From Scalindua_A sp046757465 (GTDB lineage: Bacteria > Planctomycetota > Brocadiia > Brocadiales > Scalinduaceae), in assembly GCA_046757465.1 (NCBI GenBank), contig JBHHYH010000008.1:1-64000 (forward strand): 64,000 bases of DNA. The letters are read 5' to 3'. The translations under genes and the position numbers were made by a program. The notes below the pieces were generated by a model that saw nothing but the letters and a program-made list of their open reading frames with translations, was not told the origin of the DNA and made no database searches. Positions 44,218 to 52,074 of this stretch are shown piece by piece. Each line of letters starts with the position of its first letter. Positions within the stretch are counted from its first letter, which is position 1.

Positions 44218-45075
44218 TCAGTTATTGTCATCGTTTTCGGCAAGGAATGACTTAAAGCCAAATTGGGTAAATAATTCTTTAAGTCTGGTATTGTCAATAT
44301 TTGTCAAGCGGCAGGTCTCTATATCTATATCCAGTGGTACTTTCGTATCTATGGTTGCTAAACGTTTTGAAAGAATTGCTAATTCTGTATTGTTCGACAA
44401 ATTTTCCTGTTTCTTTTTGCCGTTTATCTTATCGATGTTTGATAGGACATTTTCTAATGACTTCCATTCTCTAATAAGGTTTAAGGCTGTCTTATAGCCA
44501 ATACCGGGAATGCCAGGGATATTGTCACTGGCATCACCTCCTAGAGCAAGGACATCAATGAAGTTTTCTGGTTCAATTCCTTTTTCTCTGCGTATCTTCT
44601 CTATATCCGTTATCTCTTTTTTTCTAAGATTGAGAATCCTTATATATTTATCGACTAATTGCTCCATATCTTTATCTGTAGTTATTATTATGCATTCTAT
44701 CTCCTTTGCCGATACTCTCTTAGCAATAGTTCCTATTATGTCATCAGCTTCATAACCTTCGTAAACGTATAATGGTATATTGTAAGCCTTGATTATGTCG
44801 AATATAAGAGGTATTTGCGAAAGCAGCTCATCAGGTGCAGGTTTTCTATGAATCTTATATTCTTTATATTCTAAGTGTCTAAAAGTCGGCCCTTTAGCAT
44901 CAAAAACTATTGCCATGTAACAGGGCCTTTGCTCTTTTATGACCTTACGTAACATTCTTGTAAAACCATAAACAGCATTTATTGGTTGACCTGAAGGTGT
45001 AGTTAATCCTGTGATAGCATAGAAAGCCTGATAAAATTGAGAATGTCCGTCAATAATGAAAAATTTTTTTGACAC
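44218..45075 (-). CDS. Stand-alone 5'-3' exonuclease (PolA N-terminal domain type)
   Basis: The 285-residue protein corresponds only to the 5' nuclease domain of DNA polymerase I: FIIDGHSQFYQAFYAI, GYEADDIIGTIA, ITTDKDMEQLVD and the helix-hairpin-helix ALGGDASDNIPGIPGIGYKTAL are all present. It should remove RNA primers and flaps. The 3'-5' exonuclease and polymerase domains are missing: the stop codon abuts coaE. In other planctomycetes, from memory, full-length polA sits in this position before coaE, so this may be a trimmed polA; a polymerase part could be encoded elsewhere. Confidence 0.88.
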   Translation of the reverse strand: MSKKFFIIDGHSQFYQAFYAITGLTTPSGQPINAVYGFTRMLRKVIKEQRPCYMAIVFDAKGPTFRHLEYKEYKIHRKPAPDELLSQIPLIFDIIKAYNIPLYVYEGYEADDIIGTIAKRVSAKEIECIIITTDKDMEQLVDKYIRILNLRKKEITDIEKIRREKGIEPENFIDVLALGGDASDNIPGIPGIGYKTALNLIREWKSLENVLSNIDKINGKKKQENLSNNTELAILSKRLATIDTKVPLDIDIETCRLTNIDNTRLKELFTQFGFKSFLAENDDNN

Positions 45076-45807
45076 TTATGAGTGTACGAGACTTGATTAG
45101 TCTTTCTTGTTTGTTAAAAATTATGCCTTTGGAGATAAGTAATTGTTAGAGATGGTTTTACTAGAGAAGGTGTACAGGGAAATATTGTTCAAAAATTACA
45201 CATTTTACACCTCACCAAAAATTTCCCTGGTTATCTCAAAACGGCTATTTCATTCAGATAAAATTCATATGGTAATATATTAGCTTATAGTGTGTTGTAG
45301 TTTTGAAAAAGATAGGCGGTTTTAAAACTTTTAACTATTCAATAGGAATCTTCAACATATTTTTTATAGCAATATGTTATTTAATACCGTTAAGAGTTGG
45401 ACAAATCAACTATTTCACAAAATGAATGATCCGGGAAGGAACAATACATGTGAAGATACTTAGGTGATCTACACACAATATGATAATTGTTATAATTGCA
45501 TTTGTCAAGTGTTTTTTTGGTTAAACTTTCTACTTATATGGTATGAGGATTGATAGAAAGAGTTATTTTAAAATAAGGTTCCGCTTTGTGTCGTGAAAAG
45601 CCTAATCTGTTACCCTTTTTTCAGGGGGGTACCTTTTGATAGCCTTATATAGGTTAGCAAAGAAAAGTTCCCGAGTTAACAATATAGGTTACTAAGATAT
45701 CGACTTCGAGCACGAACACAGCAGAACCTTAATTCACCTTTTTTATATCAAATATGATTCCTTAATGCAAGCAAAATTTATATAAAGAATGATGGCGGAT
45801 ATCGCTT
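45076..45807. other. 732-bp intergenic region without a supported gene
   Basis: AT-rich sequence between hemC (3' end) and the exonuclease gene (5' end), both on the minus strand. No sequence resembling the missing polymerase domain, no RNA gene and no member of the GC-rich repeat families is visible. It should contain the promoter for exonuclease-coaE-rho. Confidence 0.5.
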
Positions 45808-46749
45808 TTATGCAAGGTTTTTTCTTATTTCTTCCAGGATCGTGTCCCCACCCATTCTCAATAGCTTATATGCAAGTTCATACCCTATATCAGCAAAATC
45901 ATCTATTTTGCCCTCAATAGAGTCCCTGATAATTGTAGTTCCATTGAGTGAACATACAACCGCTTCTAATTTCAAATTGGCAGGGAATACGATTTCTGCA
46001 TGAGCGCCAATTGGAACCTGGCATCCACCCTGAAGTTTTGCAAGAAGCACTCTTTCTGTCTTTACTTCACACATGGTTTCATGGTGATTTAGAATCGATA
46101 TGACTTCTTTAACCTCATCATCATTGTCTCGTATCTCTATACACAGTGCTCCCTGACCTACGGCAGGAAGCATTATATCATAAGGTATTATCTCACTTGC
46201 ATTCTCGGATAGACTAAATCTTAATAAACCTGCTCTGGCTACAACTATTGCATCAAGATCACCTGAATCTAATTTTTTTAGCCTTGTATCTAGATTACCT
46301 CGCAAATCTACAACTTTAAGGTCTTGCCTGAAGGCAAGAATTTGTGCTCTACGCCTTAAGCTACTTGTTCCAATTACAGCATTTTGAGGAAGGTCTTTTA
46401 AACATTGATTGTTTTTGCTAATCAGTACGTCATGTGGATCTTCACGCTCTGGAAATGCTCCCAGTAGAAGACCTTCTGGGATTACAGTAGGTACATCTTT
46501 TGCGCTATGAACTATTAAATCAACCTTGTTATCAAGAAGGGCATTTTCCAGCTCTTTTGTGAATAATCCCGTTCCTCCTAATCTTGAAAGGGGAGCATCG
46601 GTTAATTTGTCGCCCTTTGTCTTAAACTTTTCGATGCTAAATTTGATGTCAGGATTGGATTCTTCCAGTTGCGACTTTACCCAATTAGCCTGGATTAAGG
46701 CTAATTTACTTCCTCTCGAGCCAATGACAATTTTTTTTCTTTTTTTCAA
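45808..46749 (-). CDS. hemC: Hydroxymethylbilane synthase (porphobilinogen deaminase)
   Basis: HemC links four porphobilinogen units in heme synthesis. The 313-residue product starts with IVIGSRGSKLALIQANWV and shows IVHSAKDVPT, GTSSLRRRAQILAFR, DLRGNLDTRLKKLD, and the cofactor-attaching cysteine in LQGGCQVPIGAHAE. Length is standard. It is monocistronic here and diverges from aroA across 114 bases. Heme supply fits the cytochrome-rich context. Confidence 0.95.
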   Translation of the reverse strand: MKKRKKIVIGSRGSKLALIQANWVKSQLEESNPDIKFSIEKFKTKGDKLTDAPLSRLGGTGLFTKELENALLDNKVDLIVHSAKDVPTVIPEGLLLGAFPEREDPHDVLISKNNQCLKDLPQNAVIGTSSLRRRAQILAFRQDLKVVDLRGNLDTRLKKLDSGDLDAIVVARAGLLRFSLSENASEIIPYDIMLPAVGQGALCIEIRDNDDEVKEVISILNHHETMCEVKTERVLLAKLQGGCQVPIGAHAEIVFPANLKLEAVVCSLNGTTIIRDSIEGKIDDFADIGYELAYKLLRMGGDTILEEIRKNLA

Positions 46750-46808
46750 ATACCTTCTCCTCTATAAATTTAAACAGATGGCGGCCAATTAAGCAAGTCT
46801 ATTTGCCC

Positions 46809-46837
46809 TTGATGAAAAGCTCTTGTTAGTCTATAAT
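46809..46837 (+). promoter_or_regulatory. Sigma70-type promoter for aroA
   Basis: TTGATG (46809-46814) and a perfect TATAAT (46832-46837) are separated by 17 bases, and the -10 ends 26 bases before the aroA ATG. Confidence 0.6.
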
Positions 46838-46863
46838 TTTTCCTATCAAAAGGATAGTGTTAA

Positions 46864-48132
46864 ATGTTAGAAATTAAACCAACACAAAAGATTAATGCTA
46901 CAGTTAAAGTTCCCGGGTCAAAAAGCTATACAAACCGTGCGTTAATAACAGCTTCACTTGCTGCGGGAGAGTCTGTAATAAAAAATGTCTTATTAAGTGA
47001 CGATACACGTCTCATGATGGCATGCCTTGAAGAGGTGGGAGTATCAATTAAAGGTGTTACAGGAGATAATGCTTTGGTGGTAAAAGGTAGTGAGGGTACA
47101 ATACCTGCAAGGGAAGCGAATCTATTTGCAGGCAATGCAGGAACTGTTGTGCGCTTTATGACAGCTGCATTAACGTTGGGTAATGGTCATTATGAGATTG
47201 ATGGTGTCGAACGTATGAGAAAAAGACCTATTCAGGAACTGCTTAGCGGTCTAAATCAGCTTGGTGCAGATGTTGCCTCAAAGGAAAAAACAGGATGCCC
47301 GCCTGTTGTAATAAATGCGAGTGGGTTAAAGGGTGGAGCTATCAAGATGAAAGGCAGTGTCAGCAGCCAATATATTAGTGCAATCCTTTTAGCTGCACCT
47401 TACGCAATGAGTGATGTTCACATTATAATAACCGATGACCCTGTATCAAAGAATTATGTTGATATGACTATAGATGTTATGAGTAAGTTTGGAGTAAGGG
47501 TGGAAAGGGATTCGTATAAAGAATTTCGTATTAAGTCTGGTCAGAGTTATAAGGGTTGTGAGTATATGGTGGAACCAGACGCAACAAGCGCTTCGTATTT
47601 TTTTGGTGCTGCTGCTATAACGGGTGGCAGAGTAAGGGTCGAAGGTTTGGGTGAAAATTCACTGCAAGGTGATGCCTCATTTGTTGATATCTTGAGCAAG
47701 ATGGGCTGTGTCACACGAAAGGCTAAGGATTGGTTAGAAGTTGAAGGAGGTAAGTTGAAGGGGATAGATATAGACATGATTGATACTCCTGATGTCGTGC
47801 AGACCCTGGTAGCTGTTGCAGTATTTGCAGAGGGGAAAACCCGTATAAAGAATGTCAAGAACCTTCGTTATAAAGAGACAGACCGTATCTCTGCACTTGT
47901 TAACGAGCTTAAAAGGCTCGGTGTGAAAGTGAGGGAATATGAGGATGGTCTTGAGATTGAACCATCAAGCACACTACATTCCGCTGAAGTATCAACTTAC
48001 AACGACCACCGCATGGCAATGAGCTTTGCCCTTATTGGATTACGAGTCAGAGGGATAAAGATAAAAAATCCAGAGTGTGTTCACAAGACATTCCCGGACT
48101 TCTTCGAAAGACTGGAAAAATTATACAACTGA
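46864..48132 (+). CDS. aroA: 5-enolpyruvylshikimate-3-phosphate synthase
   Basis: AroA adds enolpyruvate to shikimate-3-phosphate in the aromatic pathway. The 422-residue product has VPGSKSYTNRALITASLA, LFAGNAGTVVRFMTAALTL (the NAGTxxR motif), SVSSQYISAILLAAP, RYKETDRISAL and YNDHRMAMSFAL. It is full length. A good promoter sits just upstream, and a ParB-like gene begins 10 bases after its stop. Confidence 0.95.
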   Translation: MLEIKPTQKINATVKVPGSKSYTNRALITASLAAGESVIKNVLLSDDTRLMMACLEEVGVSIKGVTGDNALVVKGSEGTIPAREANLFAGNAGTVVRFMTAALTLGNGHYEIDGVERMRKRPIQELLSGLNQLGADVASKEKTGCPPVVINASGLKGGAIKMKGSVSSQYISAILLAAPYAMSDVHIIITDDPVSKNYVDMTIDVMSKFGVRVERDSYKEFRIKSGQSYKGCEYMVEPDATSASYFFGAAAITGGRVRVEGLGENSLQGDASFVDILSKMGCVTRKAKDWLEVEGGKLKGIDIDMIDTPDVVQTLVAVAVFAEGKTRIKNVKNLRYKETDRISALVNELKRLGVKVREYEDGLEIEPSSTLHSAEVSTYNDHRMAMSFALIGLRVRGIKIKNPECVHKTFPDFFERLEKLYN

Positions 48133-48142
48133 TTGCTAAAAA

Positions 48143-49120
48143 ATGGATTTAAAACAGATTTTATTAAGTGATATTGATATTTCCTCCCAAAGGCACGACA
48201 AGTTTTTGTTTAGTTATGCACATGATTTAAGTGTGACAATGGATTCTATAAAAAAGGTCGGATTAATAAATCCCGTAATACTAAACATAAACCACGGCCG
48301 CAATGAAGCGTACACTATCGTATGTGGTTATCAGCGTATCAAGGCATTTAAGAAATTAGGGGAAGAGAGAATTAAGGCAAATGTTGTAGATGGGCTTGGT
48401 GATGAAGAACTTTCTTTATTAAGCCTTCATGACAATATGTTCTCAAGGGGATTTAATGAAATAGAAAAGGCAATCGTTATAAAGAGATTTCAGGAGATCG
48501 GCTATTCTTATGACAGACTGGTTACCGAAATAACTCCACTCCTCGGCATACCACCAAATAAGAAAATAATAGATAAATATCTTTCTCTTTTGAAACTGGA
48601 TAGGGGAATCAAGAGTGCCGTAGCTAGAAATGAACTAGAAATAGAAAAAGCCTTTCTCCTTATCATGCTCGATAATGCCGAGAGAGATTTTGCTTGCAGA
48701 ATTCTTTTCAAGGAATCTAGTACGAACATAAATGAGGCAAAGGAAACAATTAGAAACTTGCTTGACCTTAGGCAGATAAGGCAAAAAAGCATCTCAGAAC
48801 TGCTAACGGCAGGAGAAATCAGCAACATACTCTCAGATGGTAAAACCAATAAAAGGCAAAAGGGAGAGACGATTTATAAATTAATAAAGTCTATGCGTTA
48901 CCCGACCATTAGCAGGAAGGAAGATGAGTTTACCAAATCATGCAAGAGATTGGGCCTTGACAATAACGTCCGCATCACTCATTCTAGATTTTTCGAAGGA
49001 GATGATATTCAGATAACCATAAAGGCCTCGGACGAAGAAAAGTTGAAGAGCAGCATAGAAAAGTTCTTAGCAAATATAAAGAATGGGGCATTTAAGAGGA
49101 TTTTTTCCGTATTTAAATAG
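48143..49120 (+). CDS. ParB/Srx-fold domain protein
   Basis: The first 110 residues follow the ParB N-terminal pattern: IKKVGLINPVILNINHGRN, YTIVCGYQRIKAFKKLGEE and LLSLHDNMFSRGFNEIEKA. A helical region after about 110 may hold a helix-turn-helix, and the C-terminal 60 residues form a basic alpha/beta segment. No parA, ftsK or origin feature is near, so chromosome partition is doubtful; it may be a regulator or nuclease of the same fold. Ten bases separate it from aroA, suggesting co-transcription. Confidence 0.7.
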   Translation: MDLKQILLSDIDISSQRHDKFLFSYAHDLSVTMDSIKKVGLINPVILNINHGRNEAYTIVCGYQRIKAFKKLGEERIKANVVDGLGDEELSLLSLHDNMFSRGFNEIEKAIVIKRFQEIGYSYDRLVTEITPLLGIPPNKKIIDKYLSLLKLDRGIKSAVARNELEIEKAFLLIMLDNAERDFACRILFKESSTNINEAKETIRNLLDLRQIRQKSISELLTAGEISNILSDGKTNKRQKGETIYKLIKSMRYPTISRKEDEFTKSCKRLGLDNNVRITHSRFFEGDDIQITIKASDEEKLKSSIEKFLANIKNGAFKRIFSVFK

Positions 49121-49138
49121 ACGCTTGGCGCCTAAACC

Positions 49139-49310
49139 ATCCCTGCCCGACAAACGTTCATTCTCGTTCCCACGCTGGAGCGTGGGAACGAGAGAAAATC
49201 ATTAGATTCTGAAAACGGAGATCCTGAATTAAATTCAGGACCTGGTTCAGAATGACATATTATGTGTTTCTCTATTGCGACACAGTCTGAAATGTCGGGC
49301 AGGGATTTCG
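49139..49310. repeat. Composite repeat: CGTTCCCACGC palindrome plus GTCATTCTGAAC and GACACAGTCTG units
   Basis: Three families lie side by side. A perfect 15-bp stem with a 2-base loop, TCTCGTTCCCACGCT (49162-49176) with AGCGTGGGAACGAGA (49179-49193). Next a segment with AGATTCTGAAAAC and GGTTCAGAATGACA (49204-49258). Last GACACAGTCTGAAATGTCGGGCAGG (split by family, 49278-49302). No gene is seen in 49121-49442. Confidence 0.7.
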
Positions 49311-49699
49311 GATTTCGTGCTTCGGTTTTTACGATTATAACTACCCCGAAAGGGCCACATTATTCAGGCTTTGTCTTGGGGAATGCTTAGTACATTCACC
49401 CTGATGCAAGGATAACAATAGAGGATATCTTTCTCTGATACTATGTTGCTATGGCAAAGCATTTACTTCAGGATAGACGACAAAATAAATAAGAGGTTCA
49501 ATAAATTGTTAAGGAAATCTTCTATTGAAACAGTTCAAAAAGCCACCAGATTACTGAGCTGGTACAGTTACCCATATGCTAACTTATTTATTATTTTTTC
49601 CCTTGCTTTAATATATAATTTTTGATAATATCTGCCGTGGTTCGATTGTACTGTATAGTAATATTATATGTATATTCATATTTATTAACGTAATATTAT

Positions 49700-49735
49700 G
49701 GCTATAAGGGCAACAATCCTGTAGCCTTTTTTTTT
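49700..49735 (+). terminator. Terminator-like hairpin in the cspA leader
   Basis: GGCTATAAGG (49700-49709) pairs with CCTGTAGCC (49718-49726) with a small bulge and is followed by nine T residues, only about 20 bases before the cold-shock start codon. It may end upstream transcription or act as an attenuator within the cspA 5' leader. Confidence 0.55.
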
Positions 49736-49756
49736 GTGATAGGGGGTGATTTTAGA

Positions 49757-49957
49757 ATGCCAAGTGGAACAGTCAAATGGTTTAATGATGCAAAGGGATA
49801 TGGTTTTATTTCCACTGATAATGGAGAGGATATTTTTGTGCATCATACCGAAATTCAAGGTGAAGGATTTAAAACGCTTGCTGAGGGTGATAAGGTAGAG
49901 TTTGAAGTAGTAAAAGGAGACAAGGGTAACAAGGCCCAAAAAGTCGTTAAATTATAA
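49757..49957 (+). CDS. cspA: Cold-shock protein, CspA family
   Basis: The 66-residue single-domain nucleic-acid chaperone has GTVKWFNDAKGYGFIS (RNP1), EDIFVHHTEI (RNP2), and ends KGDKGNKAQKVVKL. The ATG at 49757 is chosen because AGGGGGTGAT lies just upstream and the family starts there. A T-tract hairpin precedes the ribosome-binding site and a strong terminator follows, so it is an independent unit. Confidence 0.95.
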   Translation: MPSGTVKWFNDAKGYGFISTDNGEDIFVHHTEIQGEGFKTLAEGDKVEFEVVKGDKGNKAQKVVKL

Positions 49958-50068
49958 GTATATTAAAAAGCACACTCATATATCATAAAGTATAGCTGAT
50001 TATAGTAGATCCACTGTATAGAAATATAGAGTTGTCACTTAGGTTATAATTATAATTACGACACATAG

Positions 50069-50110
50069 ACCCCAATATTCGTAAAAAGGATATTGGGGTT
50101 TTTGTTTGTT
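50069..50110 (+). terminator. Rho-independent terminator downstream of cspA
   Basis: ACCCCAATAT (50069-50078) pairs perfectly with ATATTGGGGT (50090-50099), followed by TTTTGTTTGTT. It is about 110 bases after the cspA stop. Confidence 0.8.
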
Positions 50111-50130
50111 GTCTAAAAAAGTTTCCTGCT

Positions 50131-50301
50131 TAGTATCTGTTGCGGAAAACACTATACTGTCACCCTGAACTTGATTCAGGATTGATATATATAGATTCTG
50201 AAACCCGACAAGTCGGATCTCGTAGTTGCTTCAAGGGGCGCCACAGGCGACAAGTTCAGAATGACATTTTTGAGCATTTAAGCTTTCCGCAATAGATACT
50301 A
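50131..50301. repeat. MITE-like element with 18-bp terminal inverted repeats
   Basis: TAGTATCTGTTGCGGAAA (50131-50148) and TTTCCGCAATAGATACTA (50284-50301) are inverted copies with one mismatch. Inside is a second nested inverted pair, GTCACCCTGAACTTG (50159-50173) and CAAGTTCAGAATGAC (50251-50265), of the GTCATTCTGAAC family. Total 171 bp, no coding capacity. Confidence 0.7.
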
Positions 50302-50302
50302 C

Positions 50303-50668
50303 TTAAAATAAATCTATCGAGAGTAATATTTCAATCACGTTATTGGCTGAACGTTGATTGGATTCCTTAAGGAGCAGTAATTCCTCCCTGCAAATTTTTA
50401 TTTGATTACGGAGTAGATGATTACCTGGTCGATACACAAGACATTTCTCAAGGTGTGTTATGGCTGTGTTTAAATGATTTAATTTTTCATTTACCATTGG
50501 AATGCGGTTAAATATCATGATGTGTTCTATAGCCTTTTGGCAATTAGCTAAAAATTCCTTTTTGAGAGTTGCCTTGGTACTTTTCTTGGGTTTCTTACTC
50601 CTGTCCTGTAGTTTTGAGGACTTCTTTTTGATTATTTTCTTTTGAAAGAAAGGGACTGGTTTTTCCAT
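50303..50668 (-). CDS. Hypothetical basic protein (about 121 aa)
   Basis: A soluble lysine-rich protein: PFFQKKIIKKKSSK and KKPKKSTKATLKK near the N-terminus, then two or three helices resembling a TPR-like bundle (LNHLNTAITHLEKCLVYRPGNHLLRNQIK). Family not recognised. The frame extends to 50773, but that would overlap the divergent gene starting at 50755, so I use the ATG at 50668; neither start has a clear ribosome-binding site. Binding to nucleic acid is a guess from charge. Confidence 0.5.
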   Translation of the reverse strand: MEKPVPFFQKKIIKKKSSKLQDRSKKPKKSTKATLKKEFLANCQKAIEHIMIFNRIPMVNEKLNHLNTAITHLEKCLVYRPGNHLLRNQIKICREELLLLKESNQRSANNVIEILLSIDLF

Positions 50669-50754
50669 ACCTAGCATCCAGGGAATAAAAGTATGAACAT
50701 CATTATATATTATTTTACAAGACAAGAAAAGACTATACTTAATACCGTTGCTAT

Positions 50755-51801
50755 ATGAAAGTTTTCTATCCAAAAAAGATATTCATTGAAAAAGATATTG
50801 TTAAATCGCCTGTTACCCAGCGGATACTCTGTAAACTACCAAATGTGCCAGTCGAGTACATCGATGATTATGGAAAAATCAAAATAAAAGGGCGCATGAT
50901 TAATAATATTTATAAAGAAAGTAAGGAATGCCTTGCTATAGCCAGGAAGAAGGGTAAGTTGGTCAAACAATTCAGGTGTAGAGATGGAATAATTGGAAGT
51001 ACAGAATATTACATAACCCACGGGAATAATTGTTGTTTTGATTGCGAATATTGTTTTCTTCAAGGTTACTTTGATAATGCGATACCCACCCTGTTTGTAA
51101 ATCATGAAGAAATGTTGAGTCAAATAAGAGACGTTATTATTGCCGCAGGGGATAAAGGGGTAGTATTTCATGCCGGTGAATTATGTGATGCGTTTGTCTT
51201 CGATGACCTTACAGGTCTCTCACGCAAACTTATTCATCTGTTCTCAGAATTTCCAAATGCGAGGCTAGAACTCAGGACCAAAGCTACAAACCTTGAGCAC
51301 CTTTTACGTGTATCAGGAATAGATAATGTCGTAATATCATGGACGTTTAGCCCTCAAGTGATCATAGATAATTATGAACACAAAACCCCTTCACTAGAAG
51401 AACGAATTAGCACAGCAGAGGAAGTGCAAAAGGCCGGTTATAATGTTGGAATATGTTTAGACCCCATTATAAGATGTGAAGATTGGTATGATAATTACAA
51501 AGAAATGCTTAACATGCTTTTCGATAGACTGGACATCATGAAGATTAAGTTTGTAAGCCTTGGTGGTTTCAGGTTTCTCCCTTCCTTAGCCAGGGCAATC
51601 AGAGAAAGGAATCCACAAACCAATCTCTTATTAGGCGAGTTTGTACCATGTATCGACGGTAAATATCGTTATTTCAAACCATTCAGGGTCGAGATATACA
51701 GGGAGCTAGGTAAGATTATAAGACAAAGGGGGAAGGGTATTAGGGCATTGCTCTGTATGGAAACCAGTGAAGTATGGAACGAAGTAGCAGATAGCTTGTA
51801 A
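50755..51801 (+). CDS. Spore photoproduct lyase-like radical SAM protein
   Basis: The 348-residue product resembles the SPL family: an N-terminal segment PKKIFIEKDIVKSP, the radical SAM cluster motif CCFDCEYC (Cx3Cx2C) followed by FLQGY, RLELRTKATNLEHLL, NVVISWTFSPQVIIDNYEHKTPSLEERI, and GYNVGICLDPIIRCEDW. SPL proper repairs UV-induced spore photoproduct using SAM. This organism is not expected to form spores, so it is a non-spore homologue, possibly in DNA repair. It diverges from the small basic protein. Confidence 0.85.
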   Translation: MKVFYPKKIFIEKDIVKSPVTQRILCKLPNVPVEYIDDYGKIKIKGRMINNIYKESKECLAIARKKGKLVKQFRCRDGIIGSTEYYITHGNNCCFDCEYCFLQGYFDNAIPTLFVNHEEMLSQIRDVIIAAGDKGVVFHAGELCDAFVFDDLTGLSRKLIHLFSEFPNARLELRTKATNLEHLLRVSGIDNVVISWTFSPQVIIDNYEHKTPSLEERISTAEEVQKAGYNVGICLDPIIRCEDWYDNYKEMLNMLFDRLDIMKIKFVSLGGFRFLPSLARAIRERNPQTNLLLGEFVPCIDGKYRYFKPFRVEIYRELGKIIRQRGKGIRALLCMETSEVWNEVADSL

Positions 51802-51885
51802 GCCATTAAACATGTAGATACACCCATAATGTTTTTGACAATCACCCACAATCGGTAGTAGAATTATCACCAATAAAACCCTACT

Positions 51886-52028
51886 ACCTAAATTGAGCGA
51901 TTTACGTAGCCGCAACCTTCAGGTTGCGTAACTTACGTAAAATTTCCATGTACCCATTAGGTGATGAGAAACGCAGGCTAAAGCCTTCGGCTACAGTAAC
52001 GTATAATATGAAATCGCTCAATTTAGGT
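51886..52028. repeat. MITE-like element with 18-bp perfect terminal inverted repeats
   Basis: ACCTAAATTGAGCGATTT (51886-51903) and AAATCGCTCAATTTAGGT (52011-52028) are exact inverted copies bounding 143 bp. Inside are two short palindromes, CGCAACCTTCAGGTTGCG (51912-51929) and GGCTAAAGCCTTCGGCTAC nearby. AAATCGCTCAATTTA occurs again at 31452-31466. No coding capacity. Confidence 0.75.
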
Positions 52029-52074
52029 TTTACTAAAACAAACCTCCGGCTTGCATTGCAAAACCTGGATGTTG

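Noticed and set aside
45600..45660. GGGGGGTACC hairpin-like motif downstream of a T run
   Set aside because: Pairing is short and interrupted, and no gene ends nearby on the plus strand.
49443..49625. Plus-strand 60-codon frame with a hydrophobic end
   Set aside because: No ribosome-binding site, no recognised pattern, and a hydrophobic C-terminus is easily produced by AT-rich DNA.
49620..49680. Possible tRNA-like GGTTCGATTG at 49638-49647
   Set aside because: No acceptor stem, anticodon arm or CCA context can be folded around it.
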